Positions 1 to 10,137 of a stretch of DNA of 64,000 bases are shown here, piece by piece (position 1 is the stretch's first letter; every line of letters starts with the position of its first letter). Both the position numbers and the translations under genes were made by a program. The DNA is from Dehalococcoides mccartyi CG5 (GTDB taxonomy: Bacteria; Chloroflexota; Dehalococcoidia; Dehalococcoidales; Dehalococcoidaceae). Location of the stretch: positions 248,001 through 312,000 of the forward strand of contig NZ_CP006951.1 of assembly GCF_000830885.1 (NCBI RefSeq). Reading direction: 5' to 3'. Below the pieces are notes generated by a model. It was given only the letters and a program-made list of their open reading frames with translations. It ran no database searches and was not told the DNA's origin.

Positions 1-24
1 GCTTTTTAAAAAGCCCCTTTTGGT
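1..24. terminator. Right part of a terminator hairpin cut by the window edge
   Basis: Bases 1-14 are self-complementary (GCTTTTT/AAAAAGC) and are followed by CCCC and a T-rich stretch. The missing left arm would be GGGG just outside the window. This probably ends the gene to the left. A very similar hairpin follows ppa at 705-725. Confidence 0.55.
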
Positions 25-49
25 TTTTTCAGCCTGAATAAGGTATTAT
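20..49 (+). promoter_or_regulatory. Putative ppa promoter
   Basis: A weak -35 box TTGGTT (20-25) and a -10 box TATTAT (44-49) are separated by 18 bp. The predicted start is about 8 bases before the GGAGG ribosome site at 57-61. This is by eye only. Confidence 0.4.
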
Positions 50-64
50 AAACACGGAGGAAAA

Positions 65-700
65 ATGTTAAGCGATAGTTCAAAGAAAATTAAAAAAGAA
101 GTTGAAGCCATAAACTCTGAGTTCAAGACAATAGTTGGTTGTGGTGAAGCAAAATGCCCTAAACTGAAAAGATTGAGACTGGCAAGTACGCCGGATATTA
201 CTCTGACGGTTATGATAGAAATACCCAAGGGTAGCCGGAATAAATATGAATATGATAAAGAACGCAAGGTAATCAAGTTTGACCGTATGCTTTTCTCGGC
301 TGTCCATTATCCCAGTGATTACGGTTTCATTGTGGATACTTTGGCCGAAGACGGGGACCCCCTTGATGCCTTGGTTTTAGTTTGGGAGCCTACCTTTCCC
401 GGTTGTATGATAGAAACTAAACCGGTGGGGCTTTTCAAAATGTACGATGAAAAAGGCCCGGATGCCAAGTTATTGTGCGTACCCATTGGTGACCCGCACT
501 TTAACTTCATTCGTGACCTTTCGGATGTGCCTCCCCACCTGCTGAAGGAAATATTCCATTTCTTTAACATATATAAAGAGCTGGAATCCAAAAAGACAGG
601 TGTTGAAGGTTGGGAAGACCGCGAATCAGCCATTAAGACTTACTGGGAGTCTCACCAGAGGTATCTGGATACACTTAAAGACACAAAAAAAGTGAAATAA
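65..700 (+). CDS. ppa: Inorganic pyrophosphatase (family I)
   Basis: Soluble PPase hydrolyses pyrophosphate released by tRNA charging and nucleic acid synthesis. The family signature DGDPLDALVL is present with metal-binding Asp at about residues 96, 98 and 101, and EIPKGSRNKYEYD lies at about 52-64. At 211 residues the protein carries an N-terminal extension of roughly 20-30 residues relative to the usual bacterial enzyme, which typically begins near the EIPxGS strand. The start at 65 is supported by GGAGG at 57-61. The internal Met near residue 50 has no ribosome site. It is monocistronic and convergent with proS. Confidence 0.95.
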   Translation: MLSDSSKKIKKEVEAINSEFKTIVGCGEAKCPKLKRLRLASTPDITLTVMIEIPKGSRNKYEYDKERKVIKFDRMLFSAVHYPSDYGFIVDTLAEDGDPLDALVLVWEPTFPGCMIETKPVGLFKMYDEKGPDAKLLCVPIGDPHFNFIRDLSDVPPHLLKEIFHFFNIYKELESKKTGVEGWEDRESAIKTYWESHQRYLDTLKDTKKVK

Positions 701-704
701 TAAA

Positions 705-725
705 AAGGGGCTTTTAAAGCCCCTT
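705..725. terminator. Bidirectional terminator between ppa and proS
   Basis: Inverted repeat AAGGGGCTTT/AAAGCCCCTT is followed by AAATTTT on the plus strand and preceded by an A-run that serves the minus strand. It lies between the convergent ppa and proS. Confidence 0.8.
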
Positions 726-765
726 AAATTTTATCTGTTATATAGATTTATACCGGTCAGAGGGG

Positions 766-2475
766 TTATAAATCACTCTCTGATTTGATGGTGGCTATTA
801 CCCTTTCCACTATACTATCCAGCGGAACAAGCTCGGATTCCTTGTTTCGGCGGAGTTTAAATTCCACCCCGCCCTTATCCAGATTGCGGGGGCTGATAGT
901 CAGCCTGAGGGGTATGCCCAGCAGGTCTGCATCGTTAAATTTAACCCCGGCTGTAAGCTCACGGTCATCAAACAGCACTTCAATGCTTTTGGCTTCCAGT
1001 TCTTTATATATTTTTTCAGCGCTTTCGCGGACAACGGGGTTATCCAGAAAAAGCCCGCAGATATACACCTGATACGGGGCAATTGGCATAGGCCAGATAA
1101 TACCTTTTTCGTCATGGTTTTGCTCTATGGCGGCGGCCAGCAGCCGTCCTACCCCCATACCGTAGCAACCCATAATAATGGGGTGGCTGACACCCTCTGC
1201 GTCAGTGAAGTTTGCCCCGAAACGTTCGGAAAGGAATGTCCCCAGTTTGAAAATATGCCCCACTTCCACCCCCCGTTTGGAGGCGAAAGTACCGTCACAG
1301 AAGGGGCAGGCCGAGCCTTCGGCAGCCAGAGCAATATCCGCCATTTTATCCGCCCTGAAATCCCGCCCGCAGTTGACGTTTTTCAGGTGAAAGCCGTCTT
1401 TATTGGCACCGGCTACGAAGTTAGAGCCGTTTTCAACAGAGTCATCTGCAACTATCAGGATATTTTTTAAGCCTACCGGTGATGCCGAACCTGCCACTAC
1501 TCCGGCGGCCTTGACTTCACCGTCTTCCGCCAGACGCAGGTCATTGCACTTAAGCAGGTTTTTAAGCTTTACCTCGTTTATATCCAAATCTCCCCGAATA
1601 ACAGCCATTACAAACTTGCCGTCTGCCATATAGAAGACCGCTTTGAGGGTGTTTTCAGGTTTGACCGCAAGAAAACGGGCTACGTCTGAAATAGCTTTCT
1701 GTCCGGGAGTGGCTACTTCTTCCAAATCTTTCAGGGTTTCTTTGGGCAGGGTTTTCTTTTTGAATACAGCTTTTTCGGCATTGGCGGCGTAGCTGCATTT
1801 CGGGCAGTAGATGATACTGTCTTCACCGCTTTCAGCTACAATCATAAACTCATGTGAGGCCTTGCCGCCTATAGCTCCGCTGTCCGCGTCTATCACCATA
1901 GATTCCAGACCGCAACGGCGGTAAACACTTTCGTAGGCCTGTTTCATGGTCTGATAGCTGTCATCCAACCCTTCGGGGCTGGCGTCAAAGCTGTACATAT
2001 CTTTCATAATAAATTCACGTACCCGTATCAATCCGCCGCGGGGGCGGGGTTCGTCACGGAACTTGGCCTGTATCTGGTAAAGCCGCTGAGGCAGGTCACG
2101 GTAACTCTGGATATAGCGGCTGGCGAGGTCAGTTATTACCTCTTCATGGGTAGGTCCAAGCACCAGATTACGGTCTTTGCGGTCTTTCAAATGGAAAAGG
2201 GTCTGCCCGAAGGGGGCTTCACGTCCGCTCTGCTGCCATATTTCCACCGGCTGAAGTACCGGCATGGCCAGTTCCTGACAGCCTGTCTTATTCATTTCCT
2301 GCCGTATAATGTTTTCAATTTTCTGGATAGAACGCCAGGCCAGAGGCATAAATGAATACACTCCGGCGGTCAGCTGGGCTATCATGCCCGAACGCAGAAG
2401 CAACTGGTGGCTTATCGTTTCGGCATCTGACGGGATTTCACGCTGGGTTTTGCCAAATAACCTGGAATAACGCAT
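766..2475 (-). CDS. proS: Prolyl-tRNA synthetase, bacterial type
   Basis: Class II synthetase that charges tRNA-Pro. At 569 residues it has the full bacterial form. Class II motif 2 (FRDEPRPRGG, then REFIMKDMYSFD) lies at about 138-165. The editing (INS) domain occupies roughly 230-400, and motif 3 (GMGVGRLLAA) lies near 440-450, followed by the anticodon-binding domain. The ATG at 2475 has an AGGAGC ribosome site 7 bases upstream. It is the last gene of the long minus-strand operon that starts at rpsB. A 93-base gap separates it from ispG, so an internal promoter is possible. Confidence 0.96.
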   Translation of the reverse strand: MRYSRLFGKTQREIPSDAETISHQLLLRSGMIAQLTAGVYSFMPLAWRSIQKIENIIRQEMNKTGCQELAMPVLQPVEIWQQSGREAPFGQTLFHLKDRKDRNLVLGPTHEEVITDLASRYIQSYRDLPQRLYQIQAKFRDEPRPRGGLIRVREFIMKDMYSFDASPEGLDDSYQTMKQAYESVYRRCGLESMVIDADSGAIGGKASHEFMIVAESGEDSIIYCPKCSYAANAEKAVFKKKTLPKETLKDLEEVATPGQKAISDVARFLAVKPENTLKAVFYMADGKFVMAVIRGDLDINEVKLKNLLKCNDLRLAEDGEVKAAGVVAGSASPVGLKNILIVADDSVENGSNFVAGANKDGFHLKNVNCGRDFRADKMADIALAAEGSACPFCDGTFASKRGVEVGHIFKLGTFLSERFGANFTDAEGVSHPIIMGCYGMGVGRLLAAAIEQNHDEKGIIWPMPIAPYQVYICGLFLDNPVVRESAEKIYKELEAKSIEVLFDDRELTAGVKFNDADLLGIPLRLTISPRNLDKGGVEFKLRRNKESELVPLDSIVERVIATIKSESDL

Positions 2476-2568
2476 TTTGTAAGCTCCTTGTAAATAACGG
2501 CTTGCCGAGAAGGATTATACCCTAAAATCATCTGCCAAAGAAGCCTGAAGACGGATAGCGGACACAAG

Positions 2569-3615
2569 CTACAGGGAGGCTATCTCCCGTAACAGGGCAT
2601 CTACCAGCTCATCTTCGGGGACTACGGCAATTTTTTCGCCCTTGCGGAAGAGCAGTCCCTGTCCTTTGCCGCAGGCTATGCCCAAATCAGCCTCTTTGGA
2701 TTCGCCGGGGCCGTTTACGGCACAGCCCATTACCGCTACCCTGATAGGCTTGTCTATTTTGTTTAAAGCCTCCTGTACCCGTGAGGCAATACCCACAATA
2801 TCCACCTCGGTTCTGGAGCAGGTGGGGCAACTGACCAGTATCGGGCCGCGCTGCCTGAGGTTAAGGCTCTTTAGTATTTCATAAGCGGCAAATACTTCTT
2901 CCTGAGGTGGGGCAGTCAGGGAAACACGGATAGTATCCCCAATGCCCATGTAAAGCAGATTGCCTATTCCCACCGCACTCCGCACCAGACCCGTTTTAGG
3001 CGTACCCGTTTCGGTAATGCCCACATGCAAAGGGTAGGGTATGAGAGAGGCTATCTGTGTGTAGGCCTCAATAGTGGTGGGTACATCAAAGGCCTTCAGT
3101 GAAACCTTAATCAGGCCGAAATCCAGGCCTTCCAGTATCTTTATATGTCCCATGGCGGCCTTGACCATCTTTTGGGCAATGGTGAGCTCTGGGGGCAGGT
3201 CTTTGGGCAGGCTGCCGGCGTTTACCCCAATGCGTATCGGTATTTCCCTTTCTTTAGCGGATTTGACCACCGCTTTAACCCGCTCCGGGTCACCGATATT
3301 GCCGGGATTGAGCCTGAGGCCGTCTACTCCGGCCGAAAGTGAGGCCAGTGCCAGACGGTAATCAAAGTGGATATCTGCCACTATGGGTATTTTGACTTTC
3401 GGGCGGATAGATTTCAGGGCAGAGGCGGCTTCCATATCCGGTATAGCCAGGCGGATTATCTCACAACCGCATTCTTCCAGCTCTTTTATCTGGGCGATGG
3501 TAGCCGGGATATTGCGGGTATCTGTTTTAGTCATGGACTGGACTGATATCGGGGCACTGCCCCCGATAGTCAGATTCCCCAGTCGGATTTCGGTACTTTG
3601 TCGCCGCGTAATCAT
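2569..3615 (-). CDS. ispG: 4-hydroxy-3-methylbut-2-enyl diphosphate synthase
   Basis: Penultimate step of the MEP isoprenoid pathway. This is a [4Fe-4S] enzyme that converts MEcPP to HMBPP. It is 348 residues long, with an N-terminal TIM barrel (RRQSTEIRLGNLTIGG, SVQSMTKTDT) and a C-terminal cluster domain. The cluster cysteines are visible in SCPTCSRTEVD (about 265-275) and MGCAVNGPGE (about 299-308). It sits with dxr, rseP and cdsA in the rpsB-proS operon. Confidence 0.96.
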   Translation of the reverse strand: MITRRQSTEIRLGNLTIGGSAPISVQSMTKTDTRNIPATIAQIKELEECGCEIIRLAIPDMEAASALKSIRPKVKIPIVADIHFDYRLALASLSAGVDGLRLNPGNIGDPERVKAVVKSAKEREIPIRIGVNAGSLPKDLPPELTIAQKMVKAAMGHIKILEGLDFGLIKVSLKAFDVPTTIEAYTQIASLIPYPLHVGITETGTPKTGLVRSAVGIGNLLYMGIGDTIRVSLTAPPQEEVFAAYEILKSLNLRQRGPILVSCPTCSRTEVDIVGIASRVQEALNKIDKPIRVAVMGCAVNGPGESKEADLGIACGKGQGLLFRKGEKIAVVPEDELVDALLREIASL

Positions 3616-3650
3616 ATTTTACAGCCTCTTAGCAGAGAGTATAACAGAAT

Positions 3651-4688
3651 TTAGTTGCCGGCAATGCGTATAATATCCTGAAAGGTTACAGTCAGCATAA
3701 GCCCTATCAGCAGGAAAAACCCAATCATATGGATAAGGTTTTCAACCTTGGGAGAGATGCGTCTGCCGCCCCGTATCCATTCAATAAATACAAAAAATAT
3801 CCTTCCGCCGTCAAGGGCTGGCAGGGGAAGCAGGTTGATAATAGCCAGATTCAGGCTGAGGAAAGCGGTAAACTCCAGCAGTGGGCCAACCCCGGCCCGT
3901 GCCACGTCCCCGGTCATTTGGGCAAGACCCACCGGTCCAACTACATCAAAAGGAACACTGCCCATGATAAGCCCCAGTATGGAGTTTTTAAACAGCACCA
4001 GAGTTTCAAAGTTTTGCTTTACGGAAAGGGGTATAGCCTTGAGTACAGATTCACTTTCGCTGGTTATCTGGTAGTCCAGAGTCTGCAAAGAAATACCCAC
4101 CGGGCCTTCACCCGCAGGGGGTTGCCAGCGGGGGGTCAGGCTGACGGTGCTCTGGGTTTGGTCAGCATGGAGTACTGTTATTTCTATAGATTGACCCAGA
4201 TTCAGCTGGGATGCACGGGAAAATTCGGCGGTATTGCGTATTTCCTGACCGTTTATGCTTAGAATGGTATCGCCCGTTACCAGCCCGGCTTCGGCGGCGG
4301 GGGAATTCGGCACTACTTCCTCAACATTTACTCTGCCCACCAGCACGTCATGCGGCACTATCAGGGCAAAAGCAAACAGTATAATGGGTAAAATGGCATT
4401 TACCAAAGCCCCGGAACTGAAAAAGAGCAAGCGTTTCCCGGCGCTTTTTGAAGAAAGGCCTTTATTATTTACCGGGTCATCTTCTACTTTTACGAAGCCG
4501 CCCAGAGGAAGCCAGTTCAGGGTATACTCGGTTTGCCCGAATTTGCGTCCGAATATCCTGGGGGGATAACCAAACCCGAATTCTTCTACCTTGACCCCAA
4601 TGGCTTTGGCCGTAAAGAAATGGCCAAGCTCATGGGAGATGACTACTATTGAAAATATAATCAGAAAAGAAACAACGGTTAACAGCAT
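3651..4688 (-). CDS. rseP: RseP-type site-2 (PDZ) intramembrane metalloprotease
   Basis: Membrane zinc protease that cleaves anti-sigma factors or signal peptides within the bilayer. The zinc motif HELGH lies at about residues 19-23 in the first membrane segment, followed by GYPPRIFG and LNWLPLGGFVKV. A PDZ domain occupies about 115-195 (PNSPAAEAGLVTGDTILSI). The second active-site motif LPLPALDGGR lies at about 290-300. Length (345) is normal. It abuts dxr (4689) without a gap. Its natural substrate cannot be told from the sequence. Confidence 0.93.
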   Translation of the reverse strand: MLLTVVSFLIIFSIVVISHELGHFFTAKAIGVKVEEFGFGYPPRIFGRKFGQTEYTLNWLPLGGFVKVEDDPVNNKGLSSKSAGKRLLFFSSGALVNAILPIILFAFALIVPHDVLVGRVNVEEVVPNSPAAEAGLVTGDTILSINGQEIRNTAEFSRASQLNLGQSIEITVLHADQTQSTVSLTPRWQPPAGEGPVGISLQTLDYQITSESESVLKAIPLSVKQNFETLVLFKNSILGLIMGSVPFDVVGPVGLAQMTGDVARAGVGPLLEFTAFLSLNLAIINLLPLPALDGGRIFFVFIEWIRGGRRISPKVENLIHMIGFFLLIGLMLTVTFQDIIRIAGN

Positions 4689-5822
4689 TTAGAAATTACC
4701 TGCCAGTTCAGTTACTTTTTGGCGCGCCCAAGCATCTGCGGCCAAAATATCATCAATATCCGGCTTGGAAACCGGCTGATGGGCATCTAATACTTTGGCT
4801 ATCAGTTCGGGTATCTGCCCGAAGCTTATTTTACCCTTAAGGAACAGATCTACAGCCACTTCGTCTGCGGCACATAATGCCGCCGGAAATGTTTTTCCTT
4901 CTTCTCCGGCTGATATCGCCAGACCCAGACAGGGGAATCTGGTCATGTCCGGCATTTCAAAATCCAGTTTGCCCACTTCCGCCCAGTTAAGGCGGGGCAG
5001 GGTATGGTTGACCACTCTTTCGGGGTAAGTCAGGGCATATTGAATCGGGAAACGCATATCCGGGCATGAAAGCTGGGCCTTTAAACTGCCGTCTGCAAAC
5101 TCCACCATGGAGTGGATAATGCTCTGGGGGTGGATAACCACCTGAATATTCTGTATGTGCATATCAAACAGCCAGCGGGCTTCTATTATTTCCAGACCTT
5201 TGTTCATCAAACTGGCCGAGTCTATGGTAACTTTAAGCCCCATTTTCCATGAGGGGTGCTTCAGTGCTTGTTCGGGGGTGACTTTATCTATTTCGTTTTT
5301 AGTCAAAGAACGGAAAGGTCCGCCGGAGGCGGTCAGTATAATTCTGGAAGGGGGTGTAACCTCACCTGACAAACATTGCCAGATGGCACTGTGTTCACTG
5401 TCTACTGGTAGTAGTTTAGCTTTATTTTCCCGTACAATACCGGTTACTATTTCACCGGCGGAAACCAGAGACTCCTTGTTGGCCAGAGCTATTACCTTAC
5501 CGGCTTTAGCAGCCGCAAGTACCGGCTGTAAACCGGCACCGCCGGGAGTGGCCACTACTATTACGTCTGCTTCGGGCAGGGCGGCCATTTCCTCCATAGG
5601 AATGAAGCGGGAATTGCAGGCACTTTCCTTATGGCAGTCACGGCAGTATATATATTCAGGACGGAATTCACCAGCCTGTTCTTTTAGCAGATTGACATTT
5701 GCTCCGCCAGCCAGCCCCAGTACCTTGAAGTGGTCTGGCAGTGAACGGATAACTTCAAGAGTCTGTCGGCCGATAGAACCGGTAGACCCCAGTATGACAA
5801 CTTTCTTTATTGAATGAACCAT
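4689..5822 (-). CDS. dxr: 1-deoxy-D-xylulose 5-phosphate reductoisomerase
   Basis: First committed step of the MEP pathway: NADPH-dependent conversion of DXP to MEP. The NADPH motif GSTGSIGRQTL lies at about 12-22. The family block from ANKESLVSAG (about 116) through PVDSEHSAI and TASGGPF is intact, as is KMGLKVTIDSASLMNKGLE. Length (377) is normal. The start overlaps the end of cdsA by 16 bases, which implies coupling. Together with ispG here and ispE at 34.4 kb it shows a MEP route. Confidence 0.96.
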   Translation of the reverse strand: MVHSIKKVVILGSTGSIGRQTLEVIRSLPDHFKVLGLAGGANVNLLKEQAGEFRPEYIYCRDCHKESACNSRFIPMEEMAALPEADVIVVATPGGAGLQPVLAAAKAGKVIALANKESLVSAGEIVTGIVRENKAKLLPVDSEHSAIWQCLSGEVTPPSRIILTASGGPFRSLTKNEIDKVTPEQALKHPSWKMGLKVTIDSASLMNKGLEIIEARWLFDMHIQNIQVVIHPQSIIHSMVEFADGSLKAQLSCPDMRFPIQYALTYPERVVNHTLPRLNWAEVGKLDFEMPDMTRFPCLGLAISAGEEGKTFPAALCAADEVAVDLFLKGKISFGQIPELIAKVLDAHQPVSKPDIDDILAADAWARQKVTELAGNF

Positions 5823-6610
5823 ATCACGTAGTAGTATACCACTATACCGGTAAAAAGCAGGCTGTCCAGACGGTCCATTATTCCGCCGTGTCCGGGTATC
5901 AGATTCCCGGAATCCTTGCAGTGCATATTGCGTTTAAATAGAGATTCGGCAATATCGCCGGTTTGTCCGGCTACGCTGACCAGAAGACCCAGTAGCATAG
6001 CTATAAACATATTTATAGGTAAGCCCATCAAGTCAGCAAAAATAGGGGCGACTATAATGCTGAATACCGCACCGCCTACAGCTCCCTGCCAGCTCTTGTT
6101 AGGGCTGATGGAAGGTGCCATTTTTTGTTTTCCAAAACGGCTGCCTATAAAAAAGGCCATAGTATCCGTGGCAGAGGTGAGTATCAGTGTCCAGAGTACC
6201 CACTCCCGTCCCATGGGCAGTTCGCGCAGGGCTACCCAGAAACTGGCCAGCAGACCAATGTAAATTACCCCGGATAGTGTCCAAGCCCAGCGGGGAAAGG
6301 CGTCTGTACGGTCTTTCAGGGTAAGCAGGTAGATAAGTGAAGTCAGGCTGAAAGAGCCCAGCAGAAACGGCAAAATGCTTTCTATCTGTAGATGGGGGCT
6401 GATTACAATAAGCATACCCCAGAAAATTCCCAGTGCCTTAAAGGGCTGGGATTTAAGGTATACGGTAACTGCATTGTAAAATTCGTTTAAAGCCAGGGCT
6501 ACTACTACCGCCATAGCCAGTGTCAGCCAGGCTATGGGTTGGTCAACCCAGATAACCACCAGTGAAATCAGAGCCAGCAGGCACCCGCTTAAGATGCGTT
6601 TTTTTAACAT
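5807..6610 (-). CDS. cdsA: Phosphatidate cytidylyltransferase (CDP-diglyceride synthase)
   Basis: Makes CDP-diacylglycerol from phosphatidic acid and CTP for phospholipid synthesis. It is a multi-pass membrane protein of 267 residues with about 7-8 hydrophobic segments. The C-terminal CDS signature is recognisable as SPNKSWQGAVGG, then GDIAESLFKRNMHCKDSG and PGHGGIMDRLDSL. It lies 3 bases after uppS and overlaps dxr, the standard order in many bacteria. Confidence 0.94.
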   Translation of the reverse strand: MLKKRILSGCLLALISLVVIWVDQPIAWLTLAMAVVVALALNEFYNAVTVYLKSQPFKALGIFWGMLIVISPHLQIESILPFLLGSFSLTSLIYLLTLKDRTDAFPRWAWTLSGVIYIGLLASFWVALRELPMGREWVLWTLILTSATDTMAFFIGSRFGKQKMAPSISPNKSWQGAVGGAVFSIIVAPIFADLMGLPINMFIAMLLGLLVSVAGQTGDIAESLFKRNMHCKDSGNLIPGHGGIMDRLDSLLFTGIVVYYYVIWFIQ

Positions 6611-6613
6611 AAA

Positions 6614-7324
6614 TTATAAACCACCGAATCGTCTCTGCCTCTGGTTAAAAGCAGAGATAGCCCGGTCAATTTCTTTCTCGCCAAAGTCTGGCCACATTAC
6701 TTCCGAAAAATACAGCTCGCTGTAGGCAGATTGCCACAGGAGAAAATTGGAAAGCCGTATTTCGCCGCCGGTGCGGATAATCAGGCCTGCTTCAGGTATG
6801 CCTGTGGTAAACAGGTATCCAGCAAAAAGCTCTTCGCTTATTTTATCAGGTTCTATCCCGTCTTTAACCAGCTTTTTTACCGCCTGAATAATTTCATCAC
6901 GCCCGCCGTAGTCAAAAGCCAGCGAGAGGGTCAGGCCGGTATTTTGGCTGGTTTCGGAGAGTAAACTCTCCAGTTTATGCTTGAGCATAGCGGGCAGTTT
7001 ATCCAGATGCCCCAGATGCCGCAAACGGATGTTATTTCCCGCAAGCTCCGGGATATAAGATGACATAACATCATTTATCAGGCCGAAAAGGCCTTTTATT
7101 TCAGCATCGGGGCGTTTCCAGTTTTCAGTGGAAAAACTGTAGAGGGTGACATATTTGACCCCCAGCGAACTCAGGTGGCGGATAACCCGTCTGGCGTTTT
7201 CCAGACCGGCTTTGTGCCCTTCTAAACGGCTAAGGCCGCGGCGTTCTGCCCAGCGGCCGTTTCCATCCATTATTATGGCTATGTGGTCAGGGGGAGTATT
7301 ATTTATTGTAGCTGTTGTGTCCAA
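6614..7324 (-). CDS. uppS: Undecaprenyl diphosphate synthase (cis-prenyltransferase)
   Basis: Makes the long cis-polyprenyl diphosphate carrier. The motif IIMDGNGRWAERRGL with catalytic Asp lies at about 18-32. GHKAG follows, then YSFSTENWKRP and the C-terminal IRTGGEIRLSNFLLWQSAYSELYF. Length (236) is typical. Dehalococcoidia are generally described as lacking a peptidoglycan wall, so its lipid product may serve glycan transfer. That last point is background knowledge and not visible in this sequence. Confidence 0.95.
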   Translation of the reverse strand: MDTTATINNTPPDHIAIIMDGNGRWAERRGLSRLEGHKAGLENARRVIRHLSSLGVKYVTLYSFSTENWKRPDAEIKGLFGLINDVMSSYIPELAGNNIRLRHLGHLDKLPAMLKHKLESLLSETSQNTGLTLSLAFDYGGRDEIIQAVKKLVKDGIEPDKISEELFAGYLFTTGIPEAGLIIRTGGEIRLSNFLLWQSAYSELYFSEVMWPDFGEKEIDRAISAFNQRQRRFGGL

Positions 7325-7388
7325 GATAAAAACCTCTACCGCAACAGGAGGTTGCCGGACTATCCAGAGTTTGCCGGGGAATGAGGGG

Positions 7389-7946
7389 CTAAACTTGCCT
7401 CAGTTCAGCTTCTTTATCTGCCCCAAGCTTGTCAGCCTTGGCAATAAAGTTATCCGTAATCTTCTGGAGCTGGTCAGAGCCGCGTTTCAGGTCGTCCTGG
7501 GAGATTTCCTTGGCCTTTTCCAGTTTCTTCATTTCATCCATAGCATCACGGCGGACATTTCTCATGGCTATTTTGTCTTCTTCCAGCCGCTTGTTGACTA
7601 TTTTAATCATTTCCTGGCGGCGTTCTTCAGACAGGGGGGGGATATTCAGACGGATAATATTGCCGTCATTATTGGGCATAAGACCCAAATCAGATTTCAT
7701 AATAGCTTTCTCAATGGCCGAAAGGCAGCTTCTGTCCCAAGGTTGGATAGTAATATAACGGGGATCAGGGGCAGATATATTAGCCAGATGATTGATGGGA
7801 GTGGGTACGCCTGCGTATTCTACCCGGATATGCTCAACCAAGGCCGGTGATGAACGCCCGGTACGGATACCTGACAGTTCCTGTAGAAGAACATCAAGTG
7901 AAGCAGACATCTTTTTTTCAGATTTTTGTAAAATTTCGTTTATCAT
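7389..7946 (-). CDS. frr: Ribosome recycling factor
   Basis: Splits post-termination ribosomes together with EF-G. At 185 residues it has the expected length and a three-helix-bundle/insert pattern. Conserved stretches are LSGIRTGRSSPALVEHI (about 24-40), INHLANISAPDPRYITIQPWD, the hinge block NIIRLNIPPLSEERRQEMIK, and RRDAMDEMKKLEK. It starts 1 base after the pyrH stop. Confidence 0.96.
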   Translation of the reverse strand: MINEILQKSEKKMSASLDVLLQELSGIRTGRSSPALVEHIRVEYAGVPTPINHLANISAPDPRYITIQPWDRSCLSAIEKAIMKSDLGLMPNNDGNIIRLNIPPLSEERRQEMIKIVNKRLEEDKIAMRNVRRDAMDEMKKLEKAKEISQDDLKRGSDQLQKITDNFIAKADKLGADKEAELRQV

Positions 7947-7947
7947 T

Positions 7948-9191
<1,244 letters not shown>

Positions 9192-9215
9192 TTTATTAAC
9201 TCCAGTGTTTATTAT

Positions 9216-9953
9216 TTAACCGGCAGTTTCGGCCTGAGCTTCACCGGTGGTTTCAACTTCGGTAACCTTCATGGCATTCTGGGCTTCTATCACGGCATCA
9301 GCCATTTTAGAGCAAATCAGTTTGATAGCCCGCATAGCATCATCGTTAGAAGGAACGGGATAGTCAACTTCGTCAGGGTTGCAGTTGGTATCAACCATAG
9401 CTACCAGAGGAACACCCATGCGTTTGGCTTCAGCCATGGCAATCTTTTCCTTGATAGGGTCTACTACAAAGATGACATCCGGCAGGCGGGTCATTTCCTT
9501 GAAGCCGCCCATAGTGCGGTTCAGACGGGCAATTTCCTCACCCAGTTTCTGAGCTTCTTTTTTGGGCAAACGGCTAAAATCACCCCTGGCCTGCTGGTCT
9601 TCCAGCCGTACCAGATAATCAATCCGTGACTGAATGGAGTGGAAATTGGTTAAAATACCACCTGTCCAGCGCTGATTGATAAAATACATGCCGCATCTCT
9701 TGGCTTCTTCAGCCAAAATTTCCTGGGCCTGTTTTTTGGTACCAACAAAAAGAACCTTACCGCCATCACTGACAACCTGGTTAATGTAATTGCAGGCTTT
9801 GTCCAGCATGACTACGGTCTTTTCAAGGTCAATAATGTGAATACCGTTGCGTTTGGTGAAGATATATTTCTTCATCCGCGGATGCCAGCGGCTGGTCTGG
9901 TGACCAAAATGTGCCCCGGCTTCCAGAAGCTCTTTAATGTTTGTAGTTGGCAA
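9216..9953 (-). CDS. rpsB: 30S ribosomal protein S2
   Basis: Small-subunit protein and first gene of the operon. HFGHQTSRWHPRMKKYIFTKRNGIHIIDL (about 16-45) and FVGTKKQAQE are diagnostic, and the C-terminal half contains the block beginning PDVIFVVDPIKEK. The start is TTG at 9953 (residues MPTTNIKELL), chosen because GGAGGGG lies 7-8 bases upstream. It has its own promoter at 10019-10047. Confidence 0.96.
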   Translation of the reverse strand: MPTTNIKELLEAGAHFGHQTSRWHPRMKKYIFTKRNGIHIIDLEKTVVMLDKACNYINQVVSDGGKVLFVGTKKQAQEILAEEAKRCGMYFINQRWTGGILTNFHSIQSRIDYLVRLEDQQARGDFSRLPKKEAQKLGEEIARLNRTMGGFKEMTRLPDVIFVVDPIKEKIAMAEAKRMGVPLVAMVDTNCNPDEVDYPVPSNDDAMRAIKLICSKMADAVIEAQNAMKVTEVETTGEAQAETAG

Positions 9954-10018
9954 GCTCTATCCCCTCCTAGTTAGTTAAAAACCATTTAATAGCTATATTT
10001 ACATGATGATAACACAGA

Positions 10019-10047
10019 AGTATAACACAAGCCTAATTAGCCAGCAA
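10019..10047 (-). promoter_or_regulatory. rpsB operon promoter
   Basis: On the minus strand, -35 TTGCTG (10042-10047) and -10 TATACT (10019-10024) are spaced 17 bp apart. A TG dinucleotide gives an extended -10 (TGTTATACT). The expected leader is about 58 bases. Confidence 0.75.
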
Positions 10048-10074
10048 CACCGTTTTCGGTGAAGGGACGGCTAA
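10037..10074. repeat. Two-part hairpin upstream of the rpsB promoter
   Basis: The outer arms TTAGCC (10037-10042) and GGCTAA (10069-10074) enclose a perfect CACCG-TTTT-CGGTG hairpin (10048-10061). It overlaps the rpsB -35 box and lies downstream of purQ. It could be a purQ terminator (without a long T-run), an operator, or both. A second inverted pair AGCTACG/CGTAGCT brackets about 10075-10137. Confidence 0.5.
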
Positions 10075-10137
10075 AAGCTACGCTTAATGTAATATATTTA
10101 ATACAAAAACCAAATACAACGGCTATATTTCGTAGCT

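Noticed and set aside
3729-4262. Long plus-strand open frame antisense to rseP
   Set aside because: It is a shadow of a clearly real gene. It has no ribosome site or family match, and other long antisense frames (for example over purL, tsf/rpsB and the aroB-like gene) are the same.
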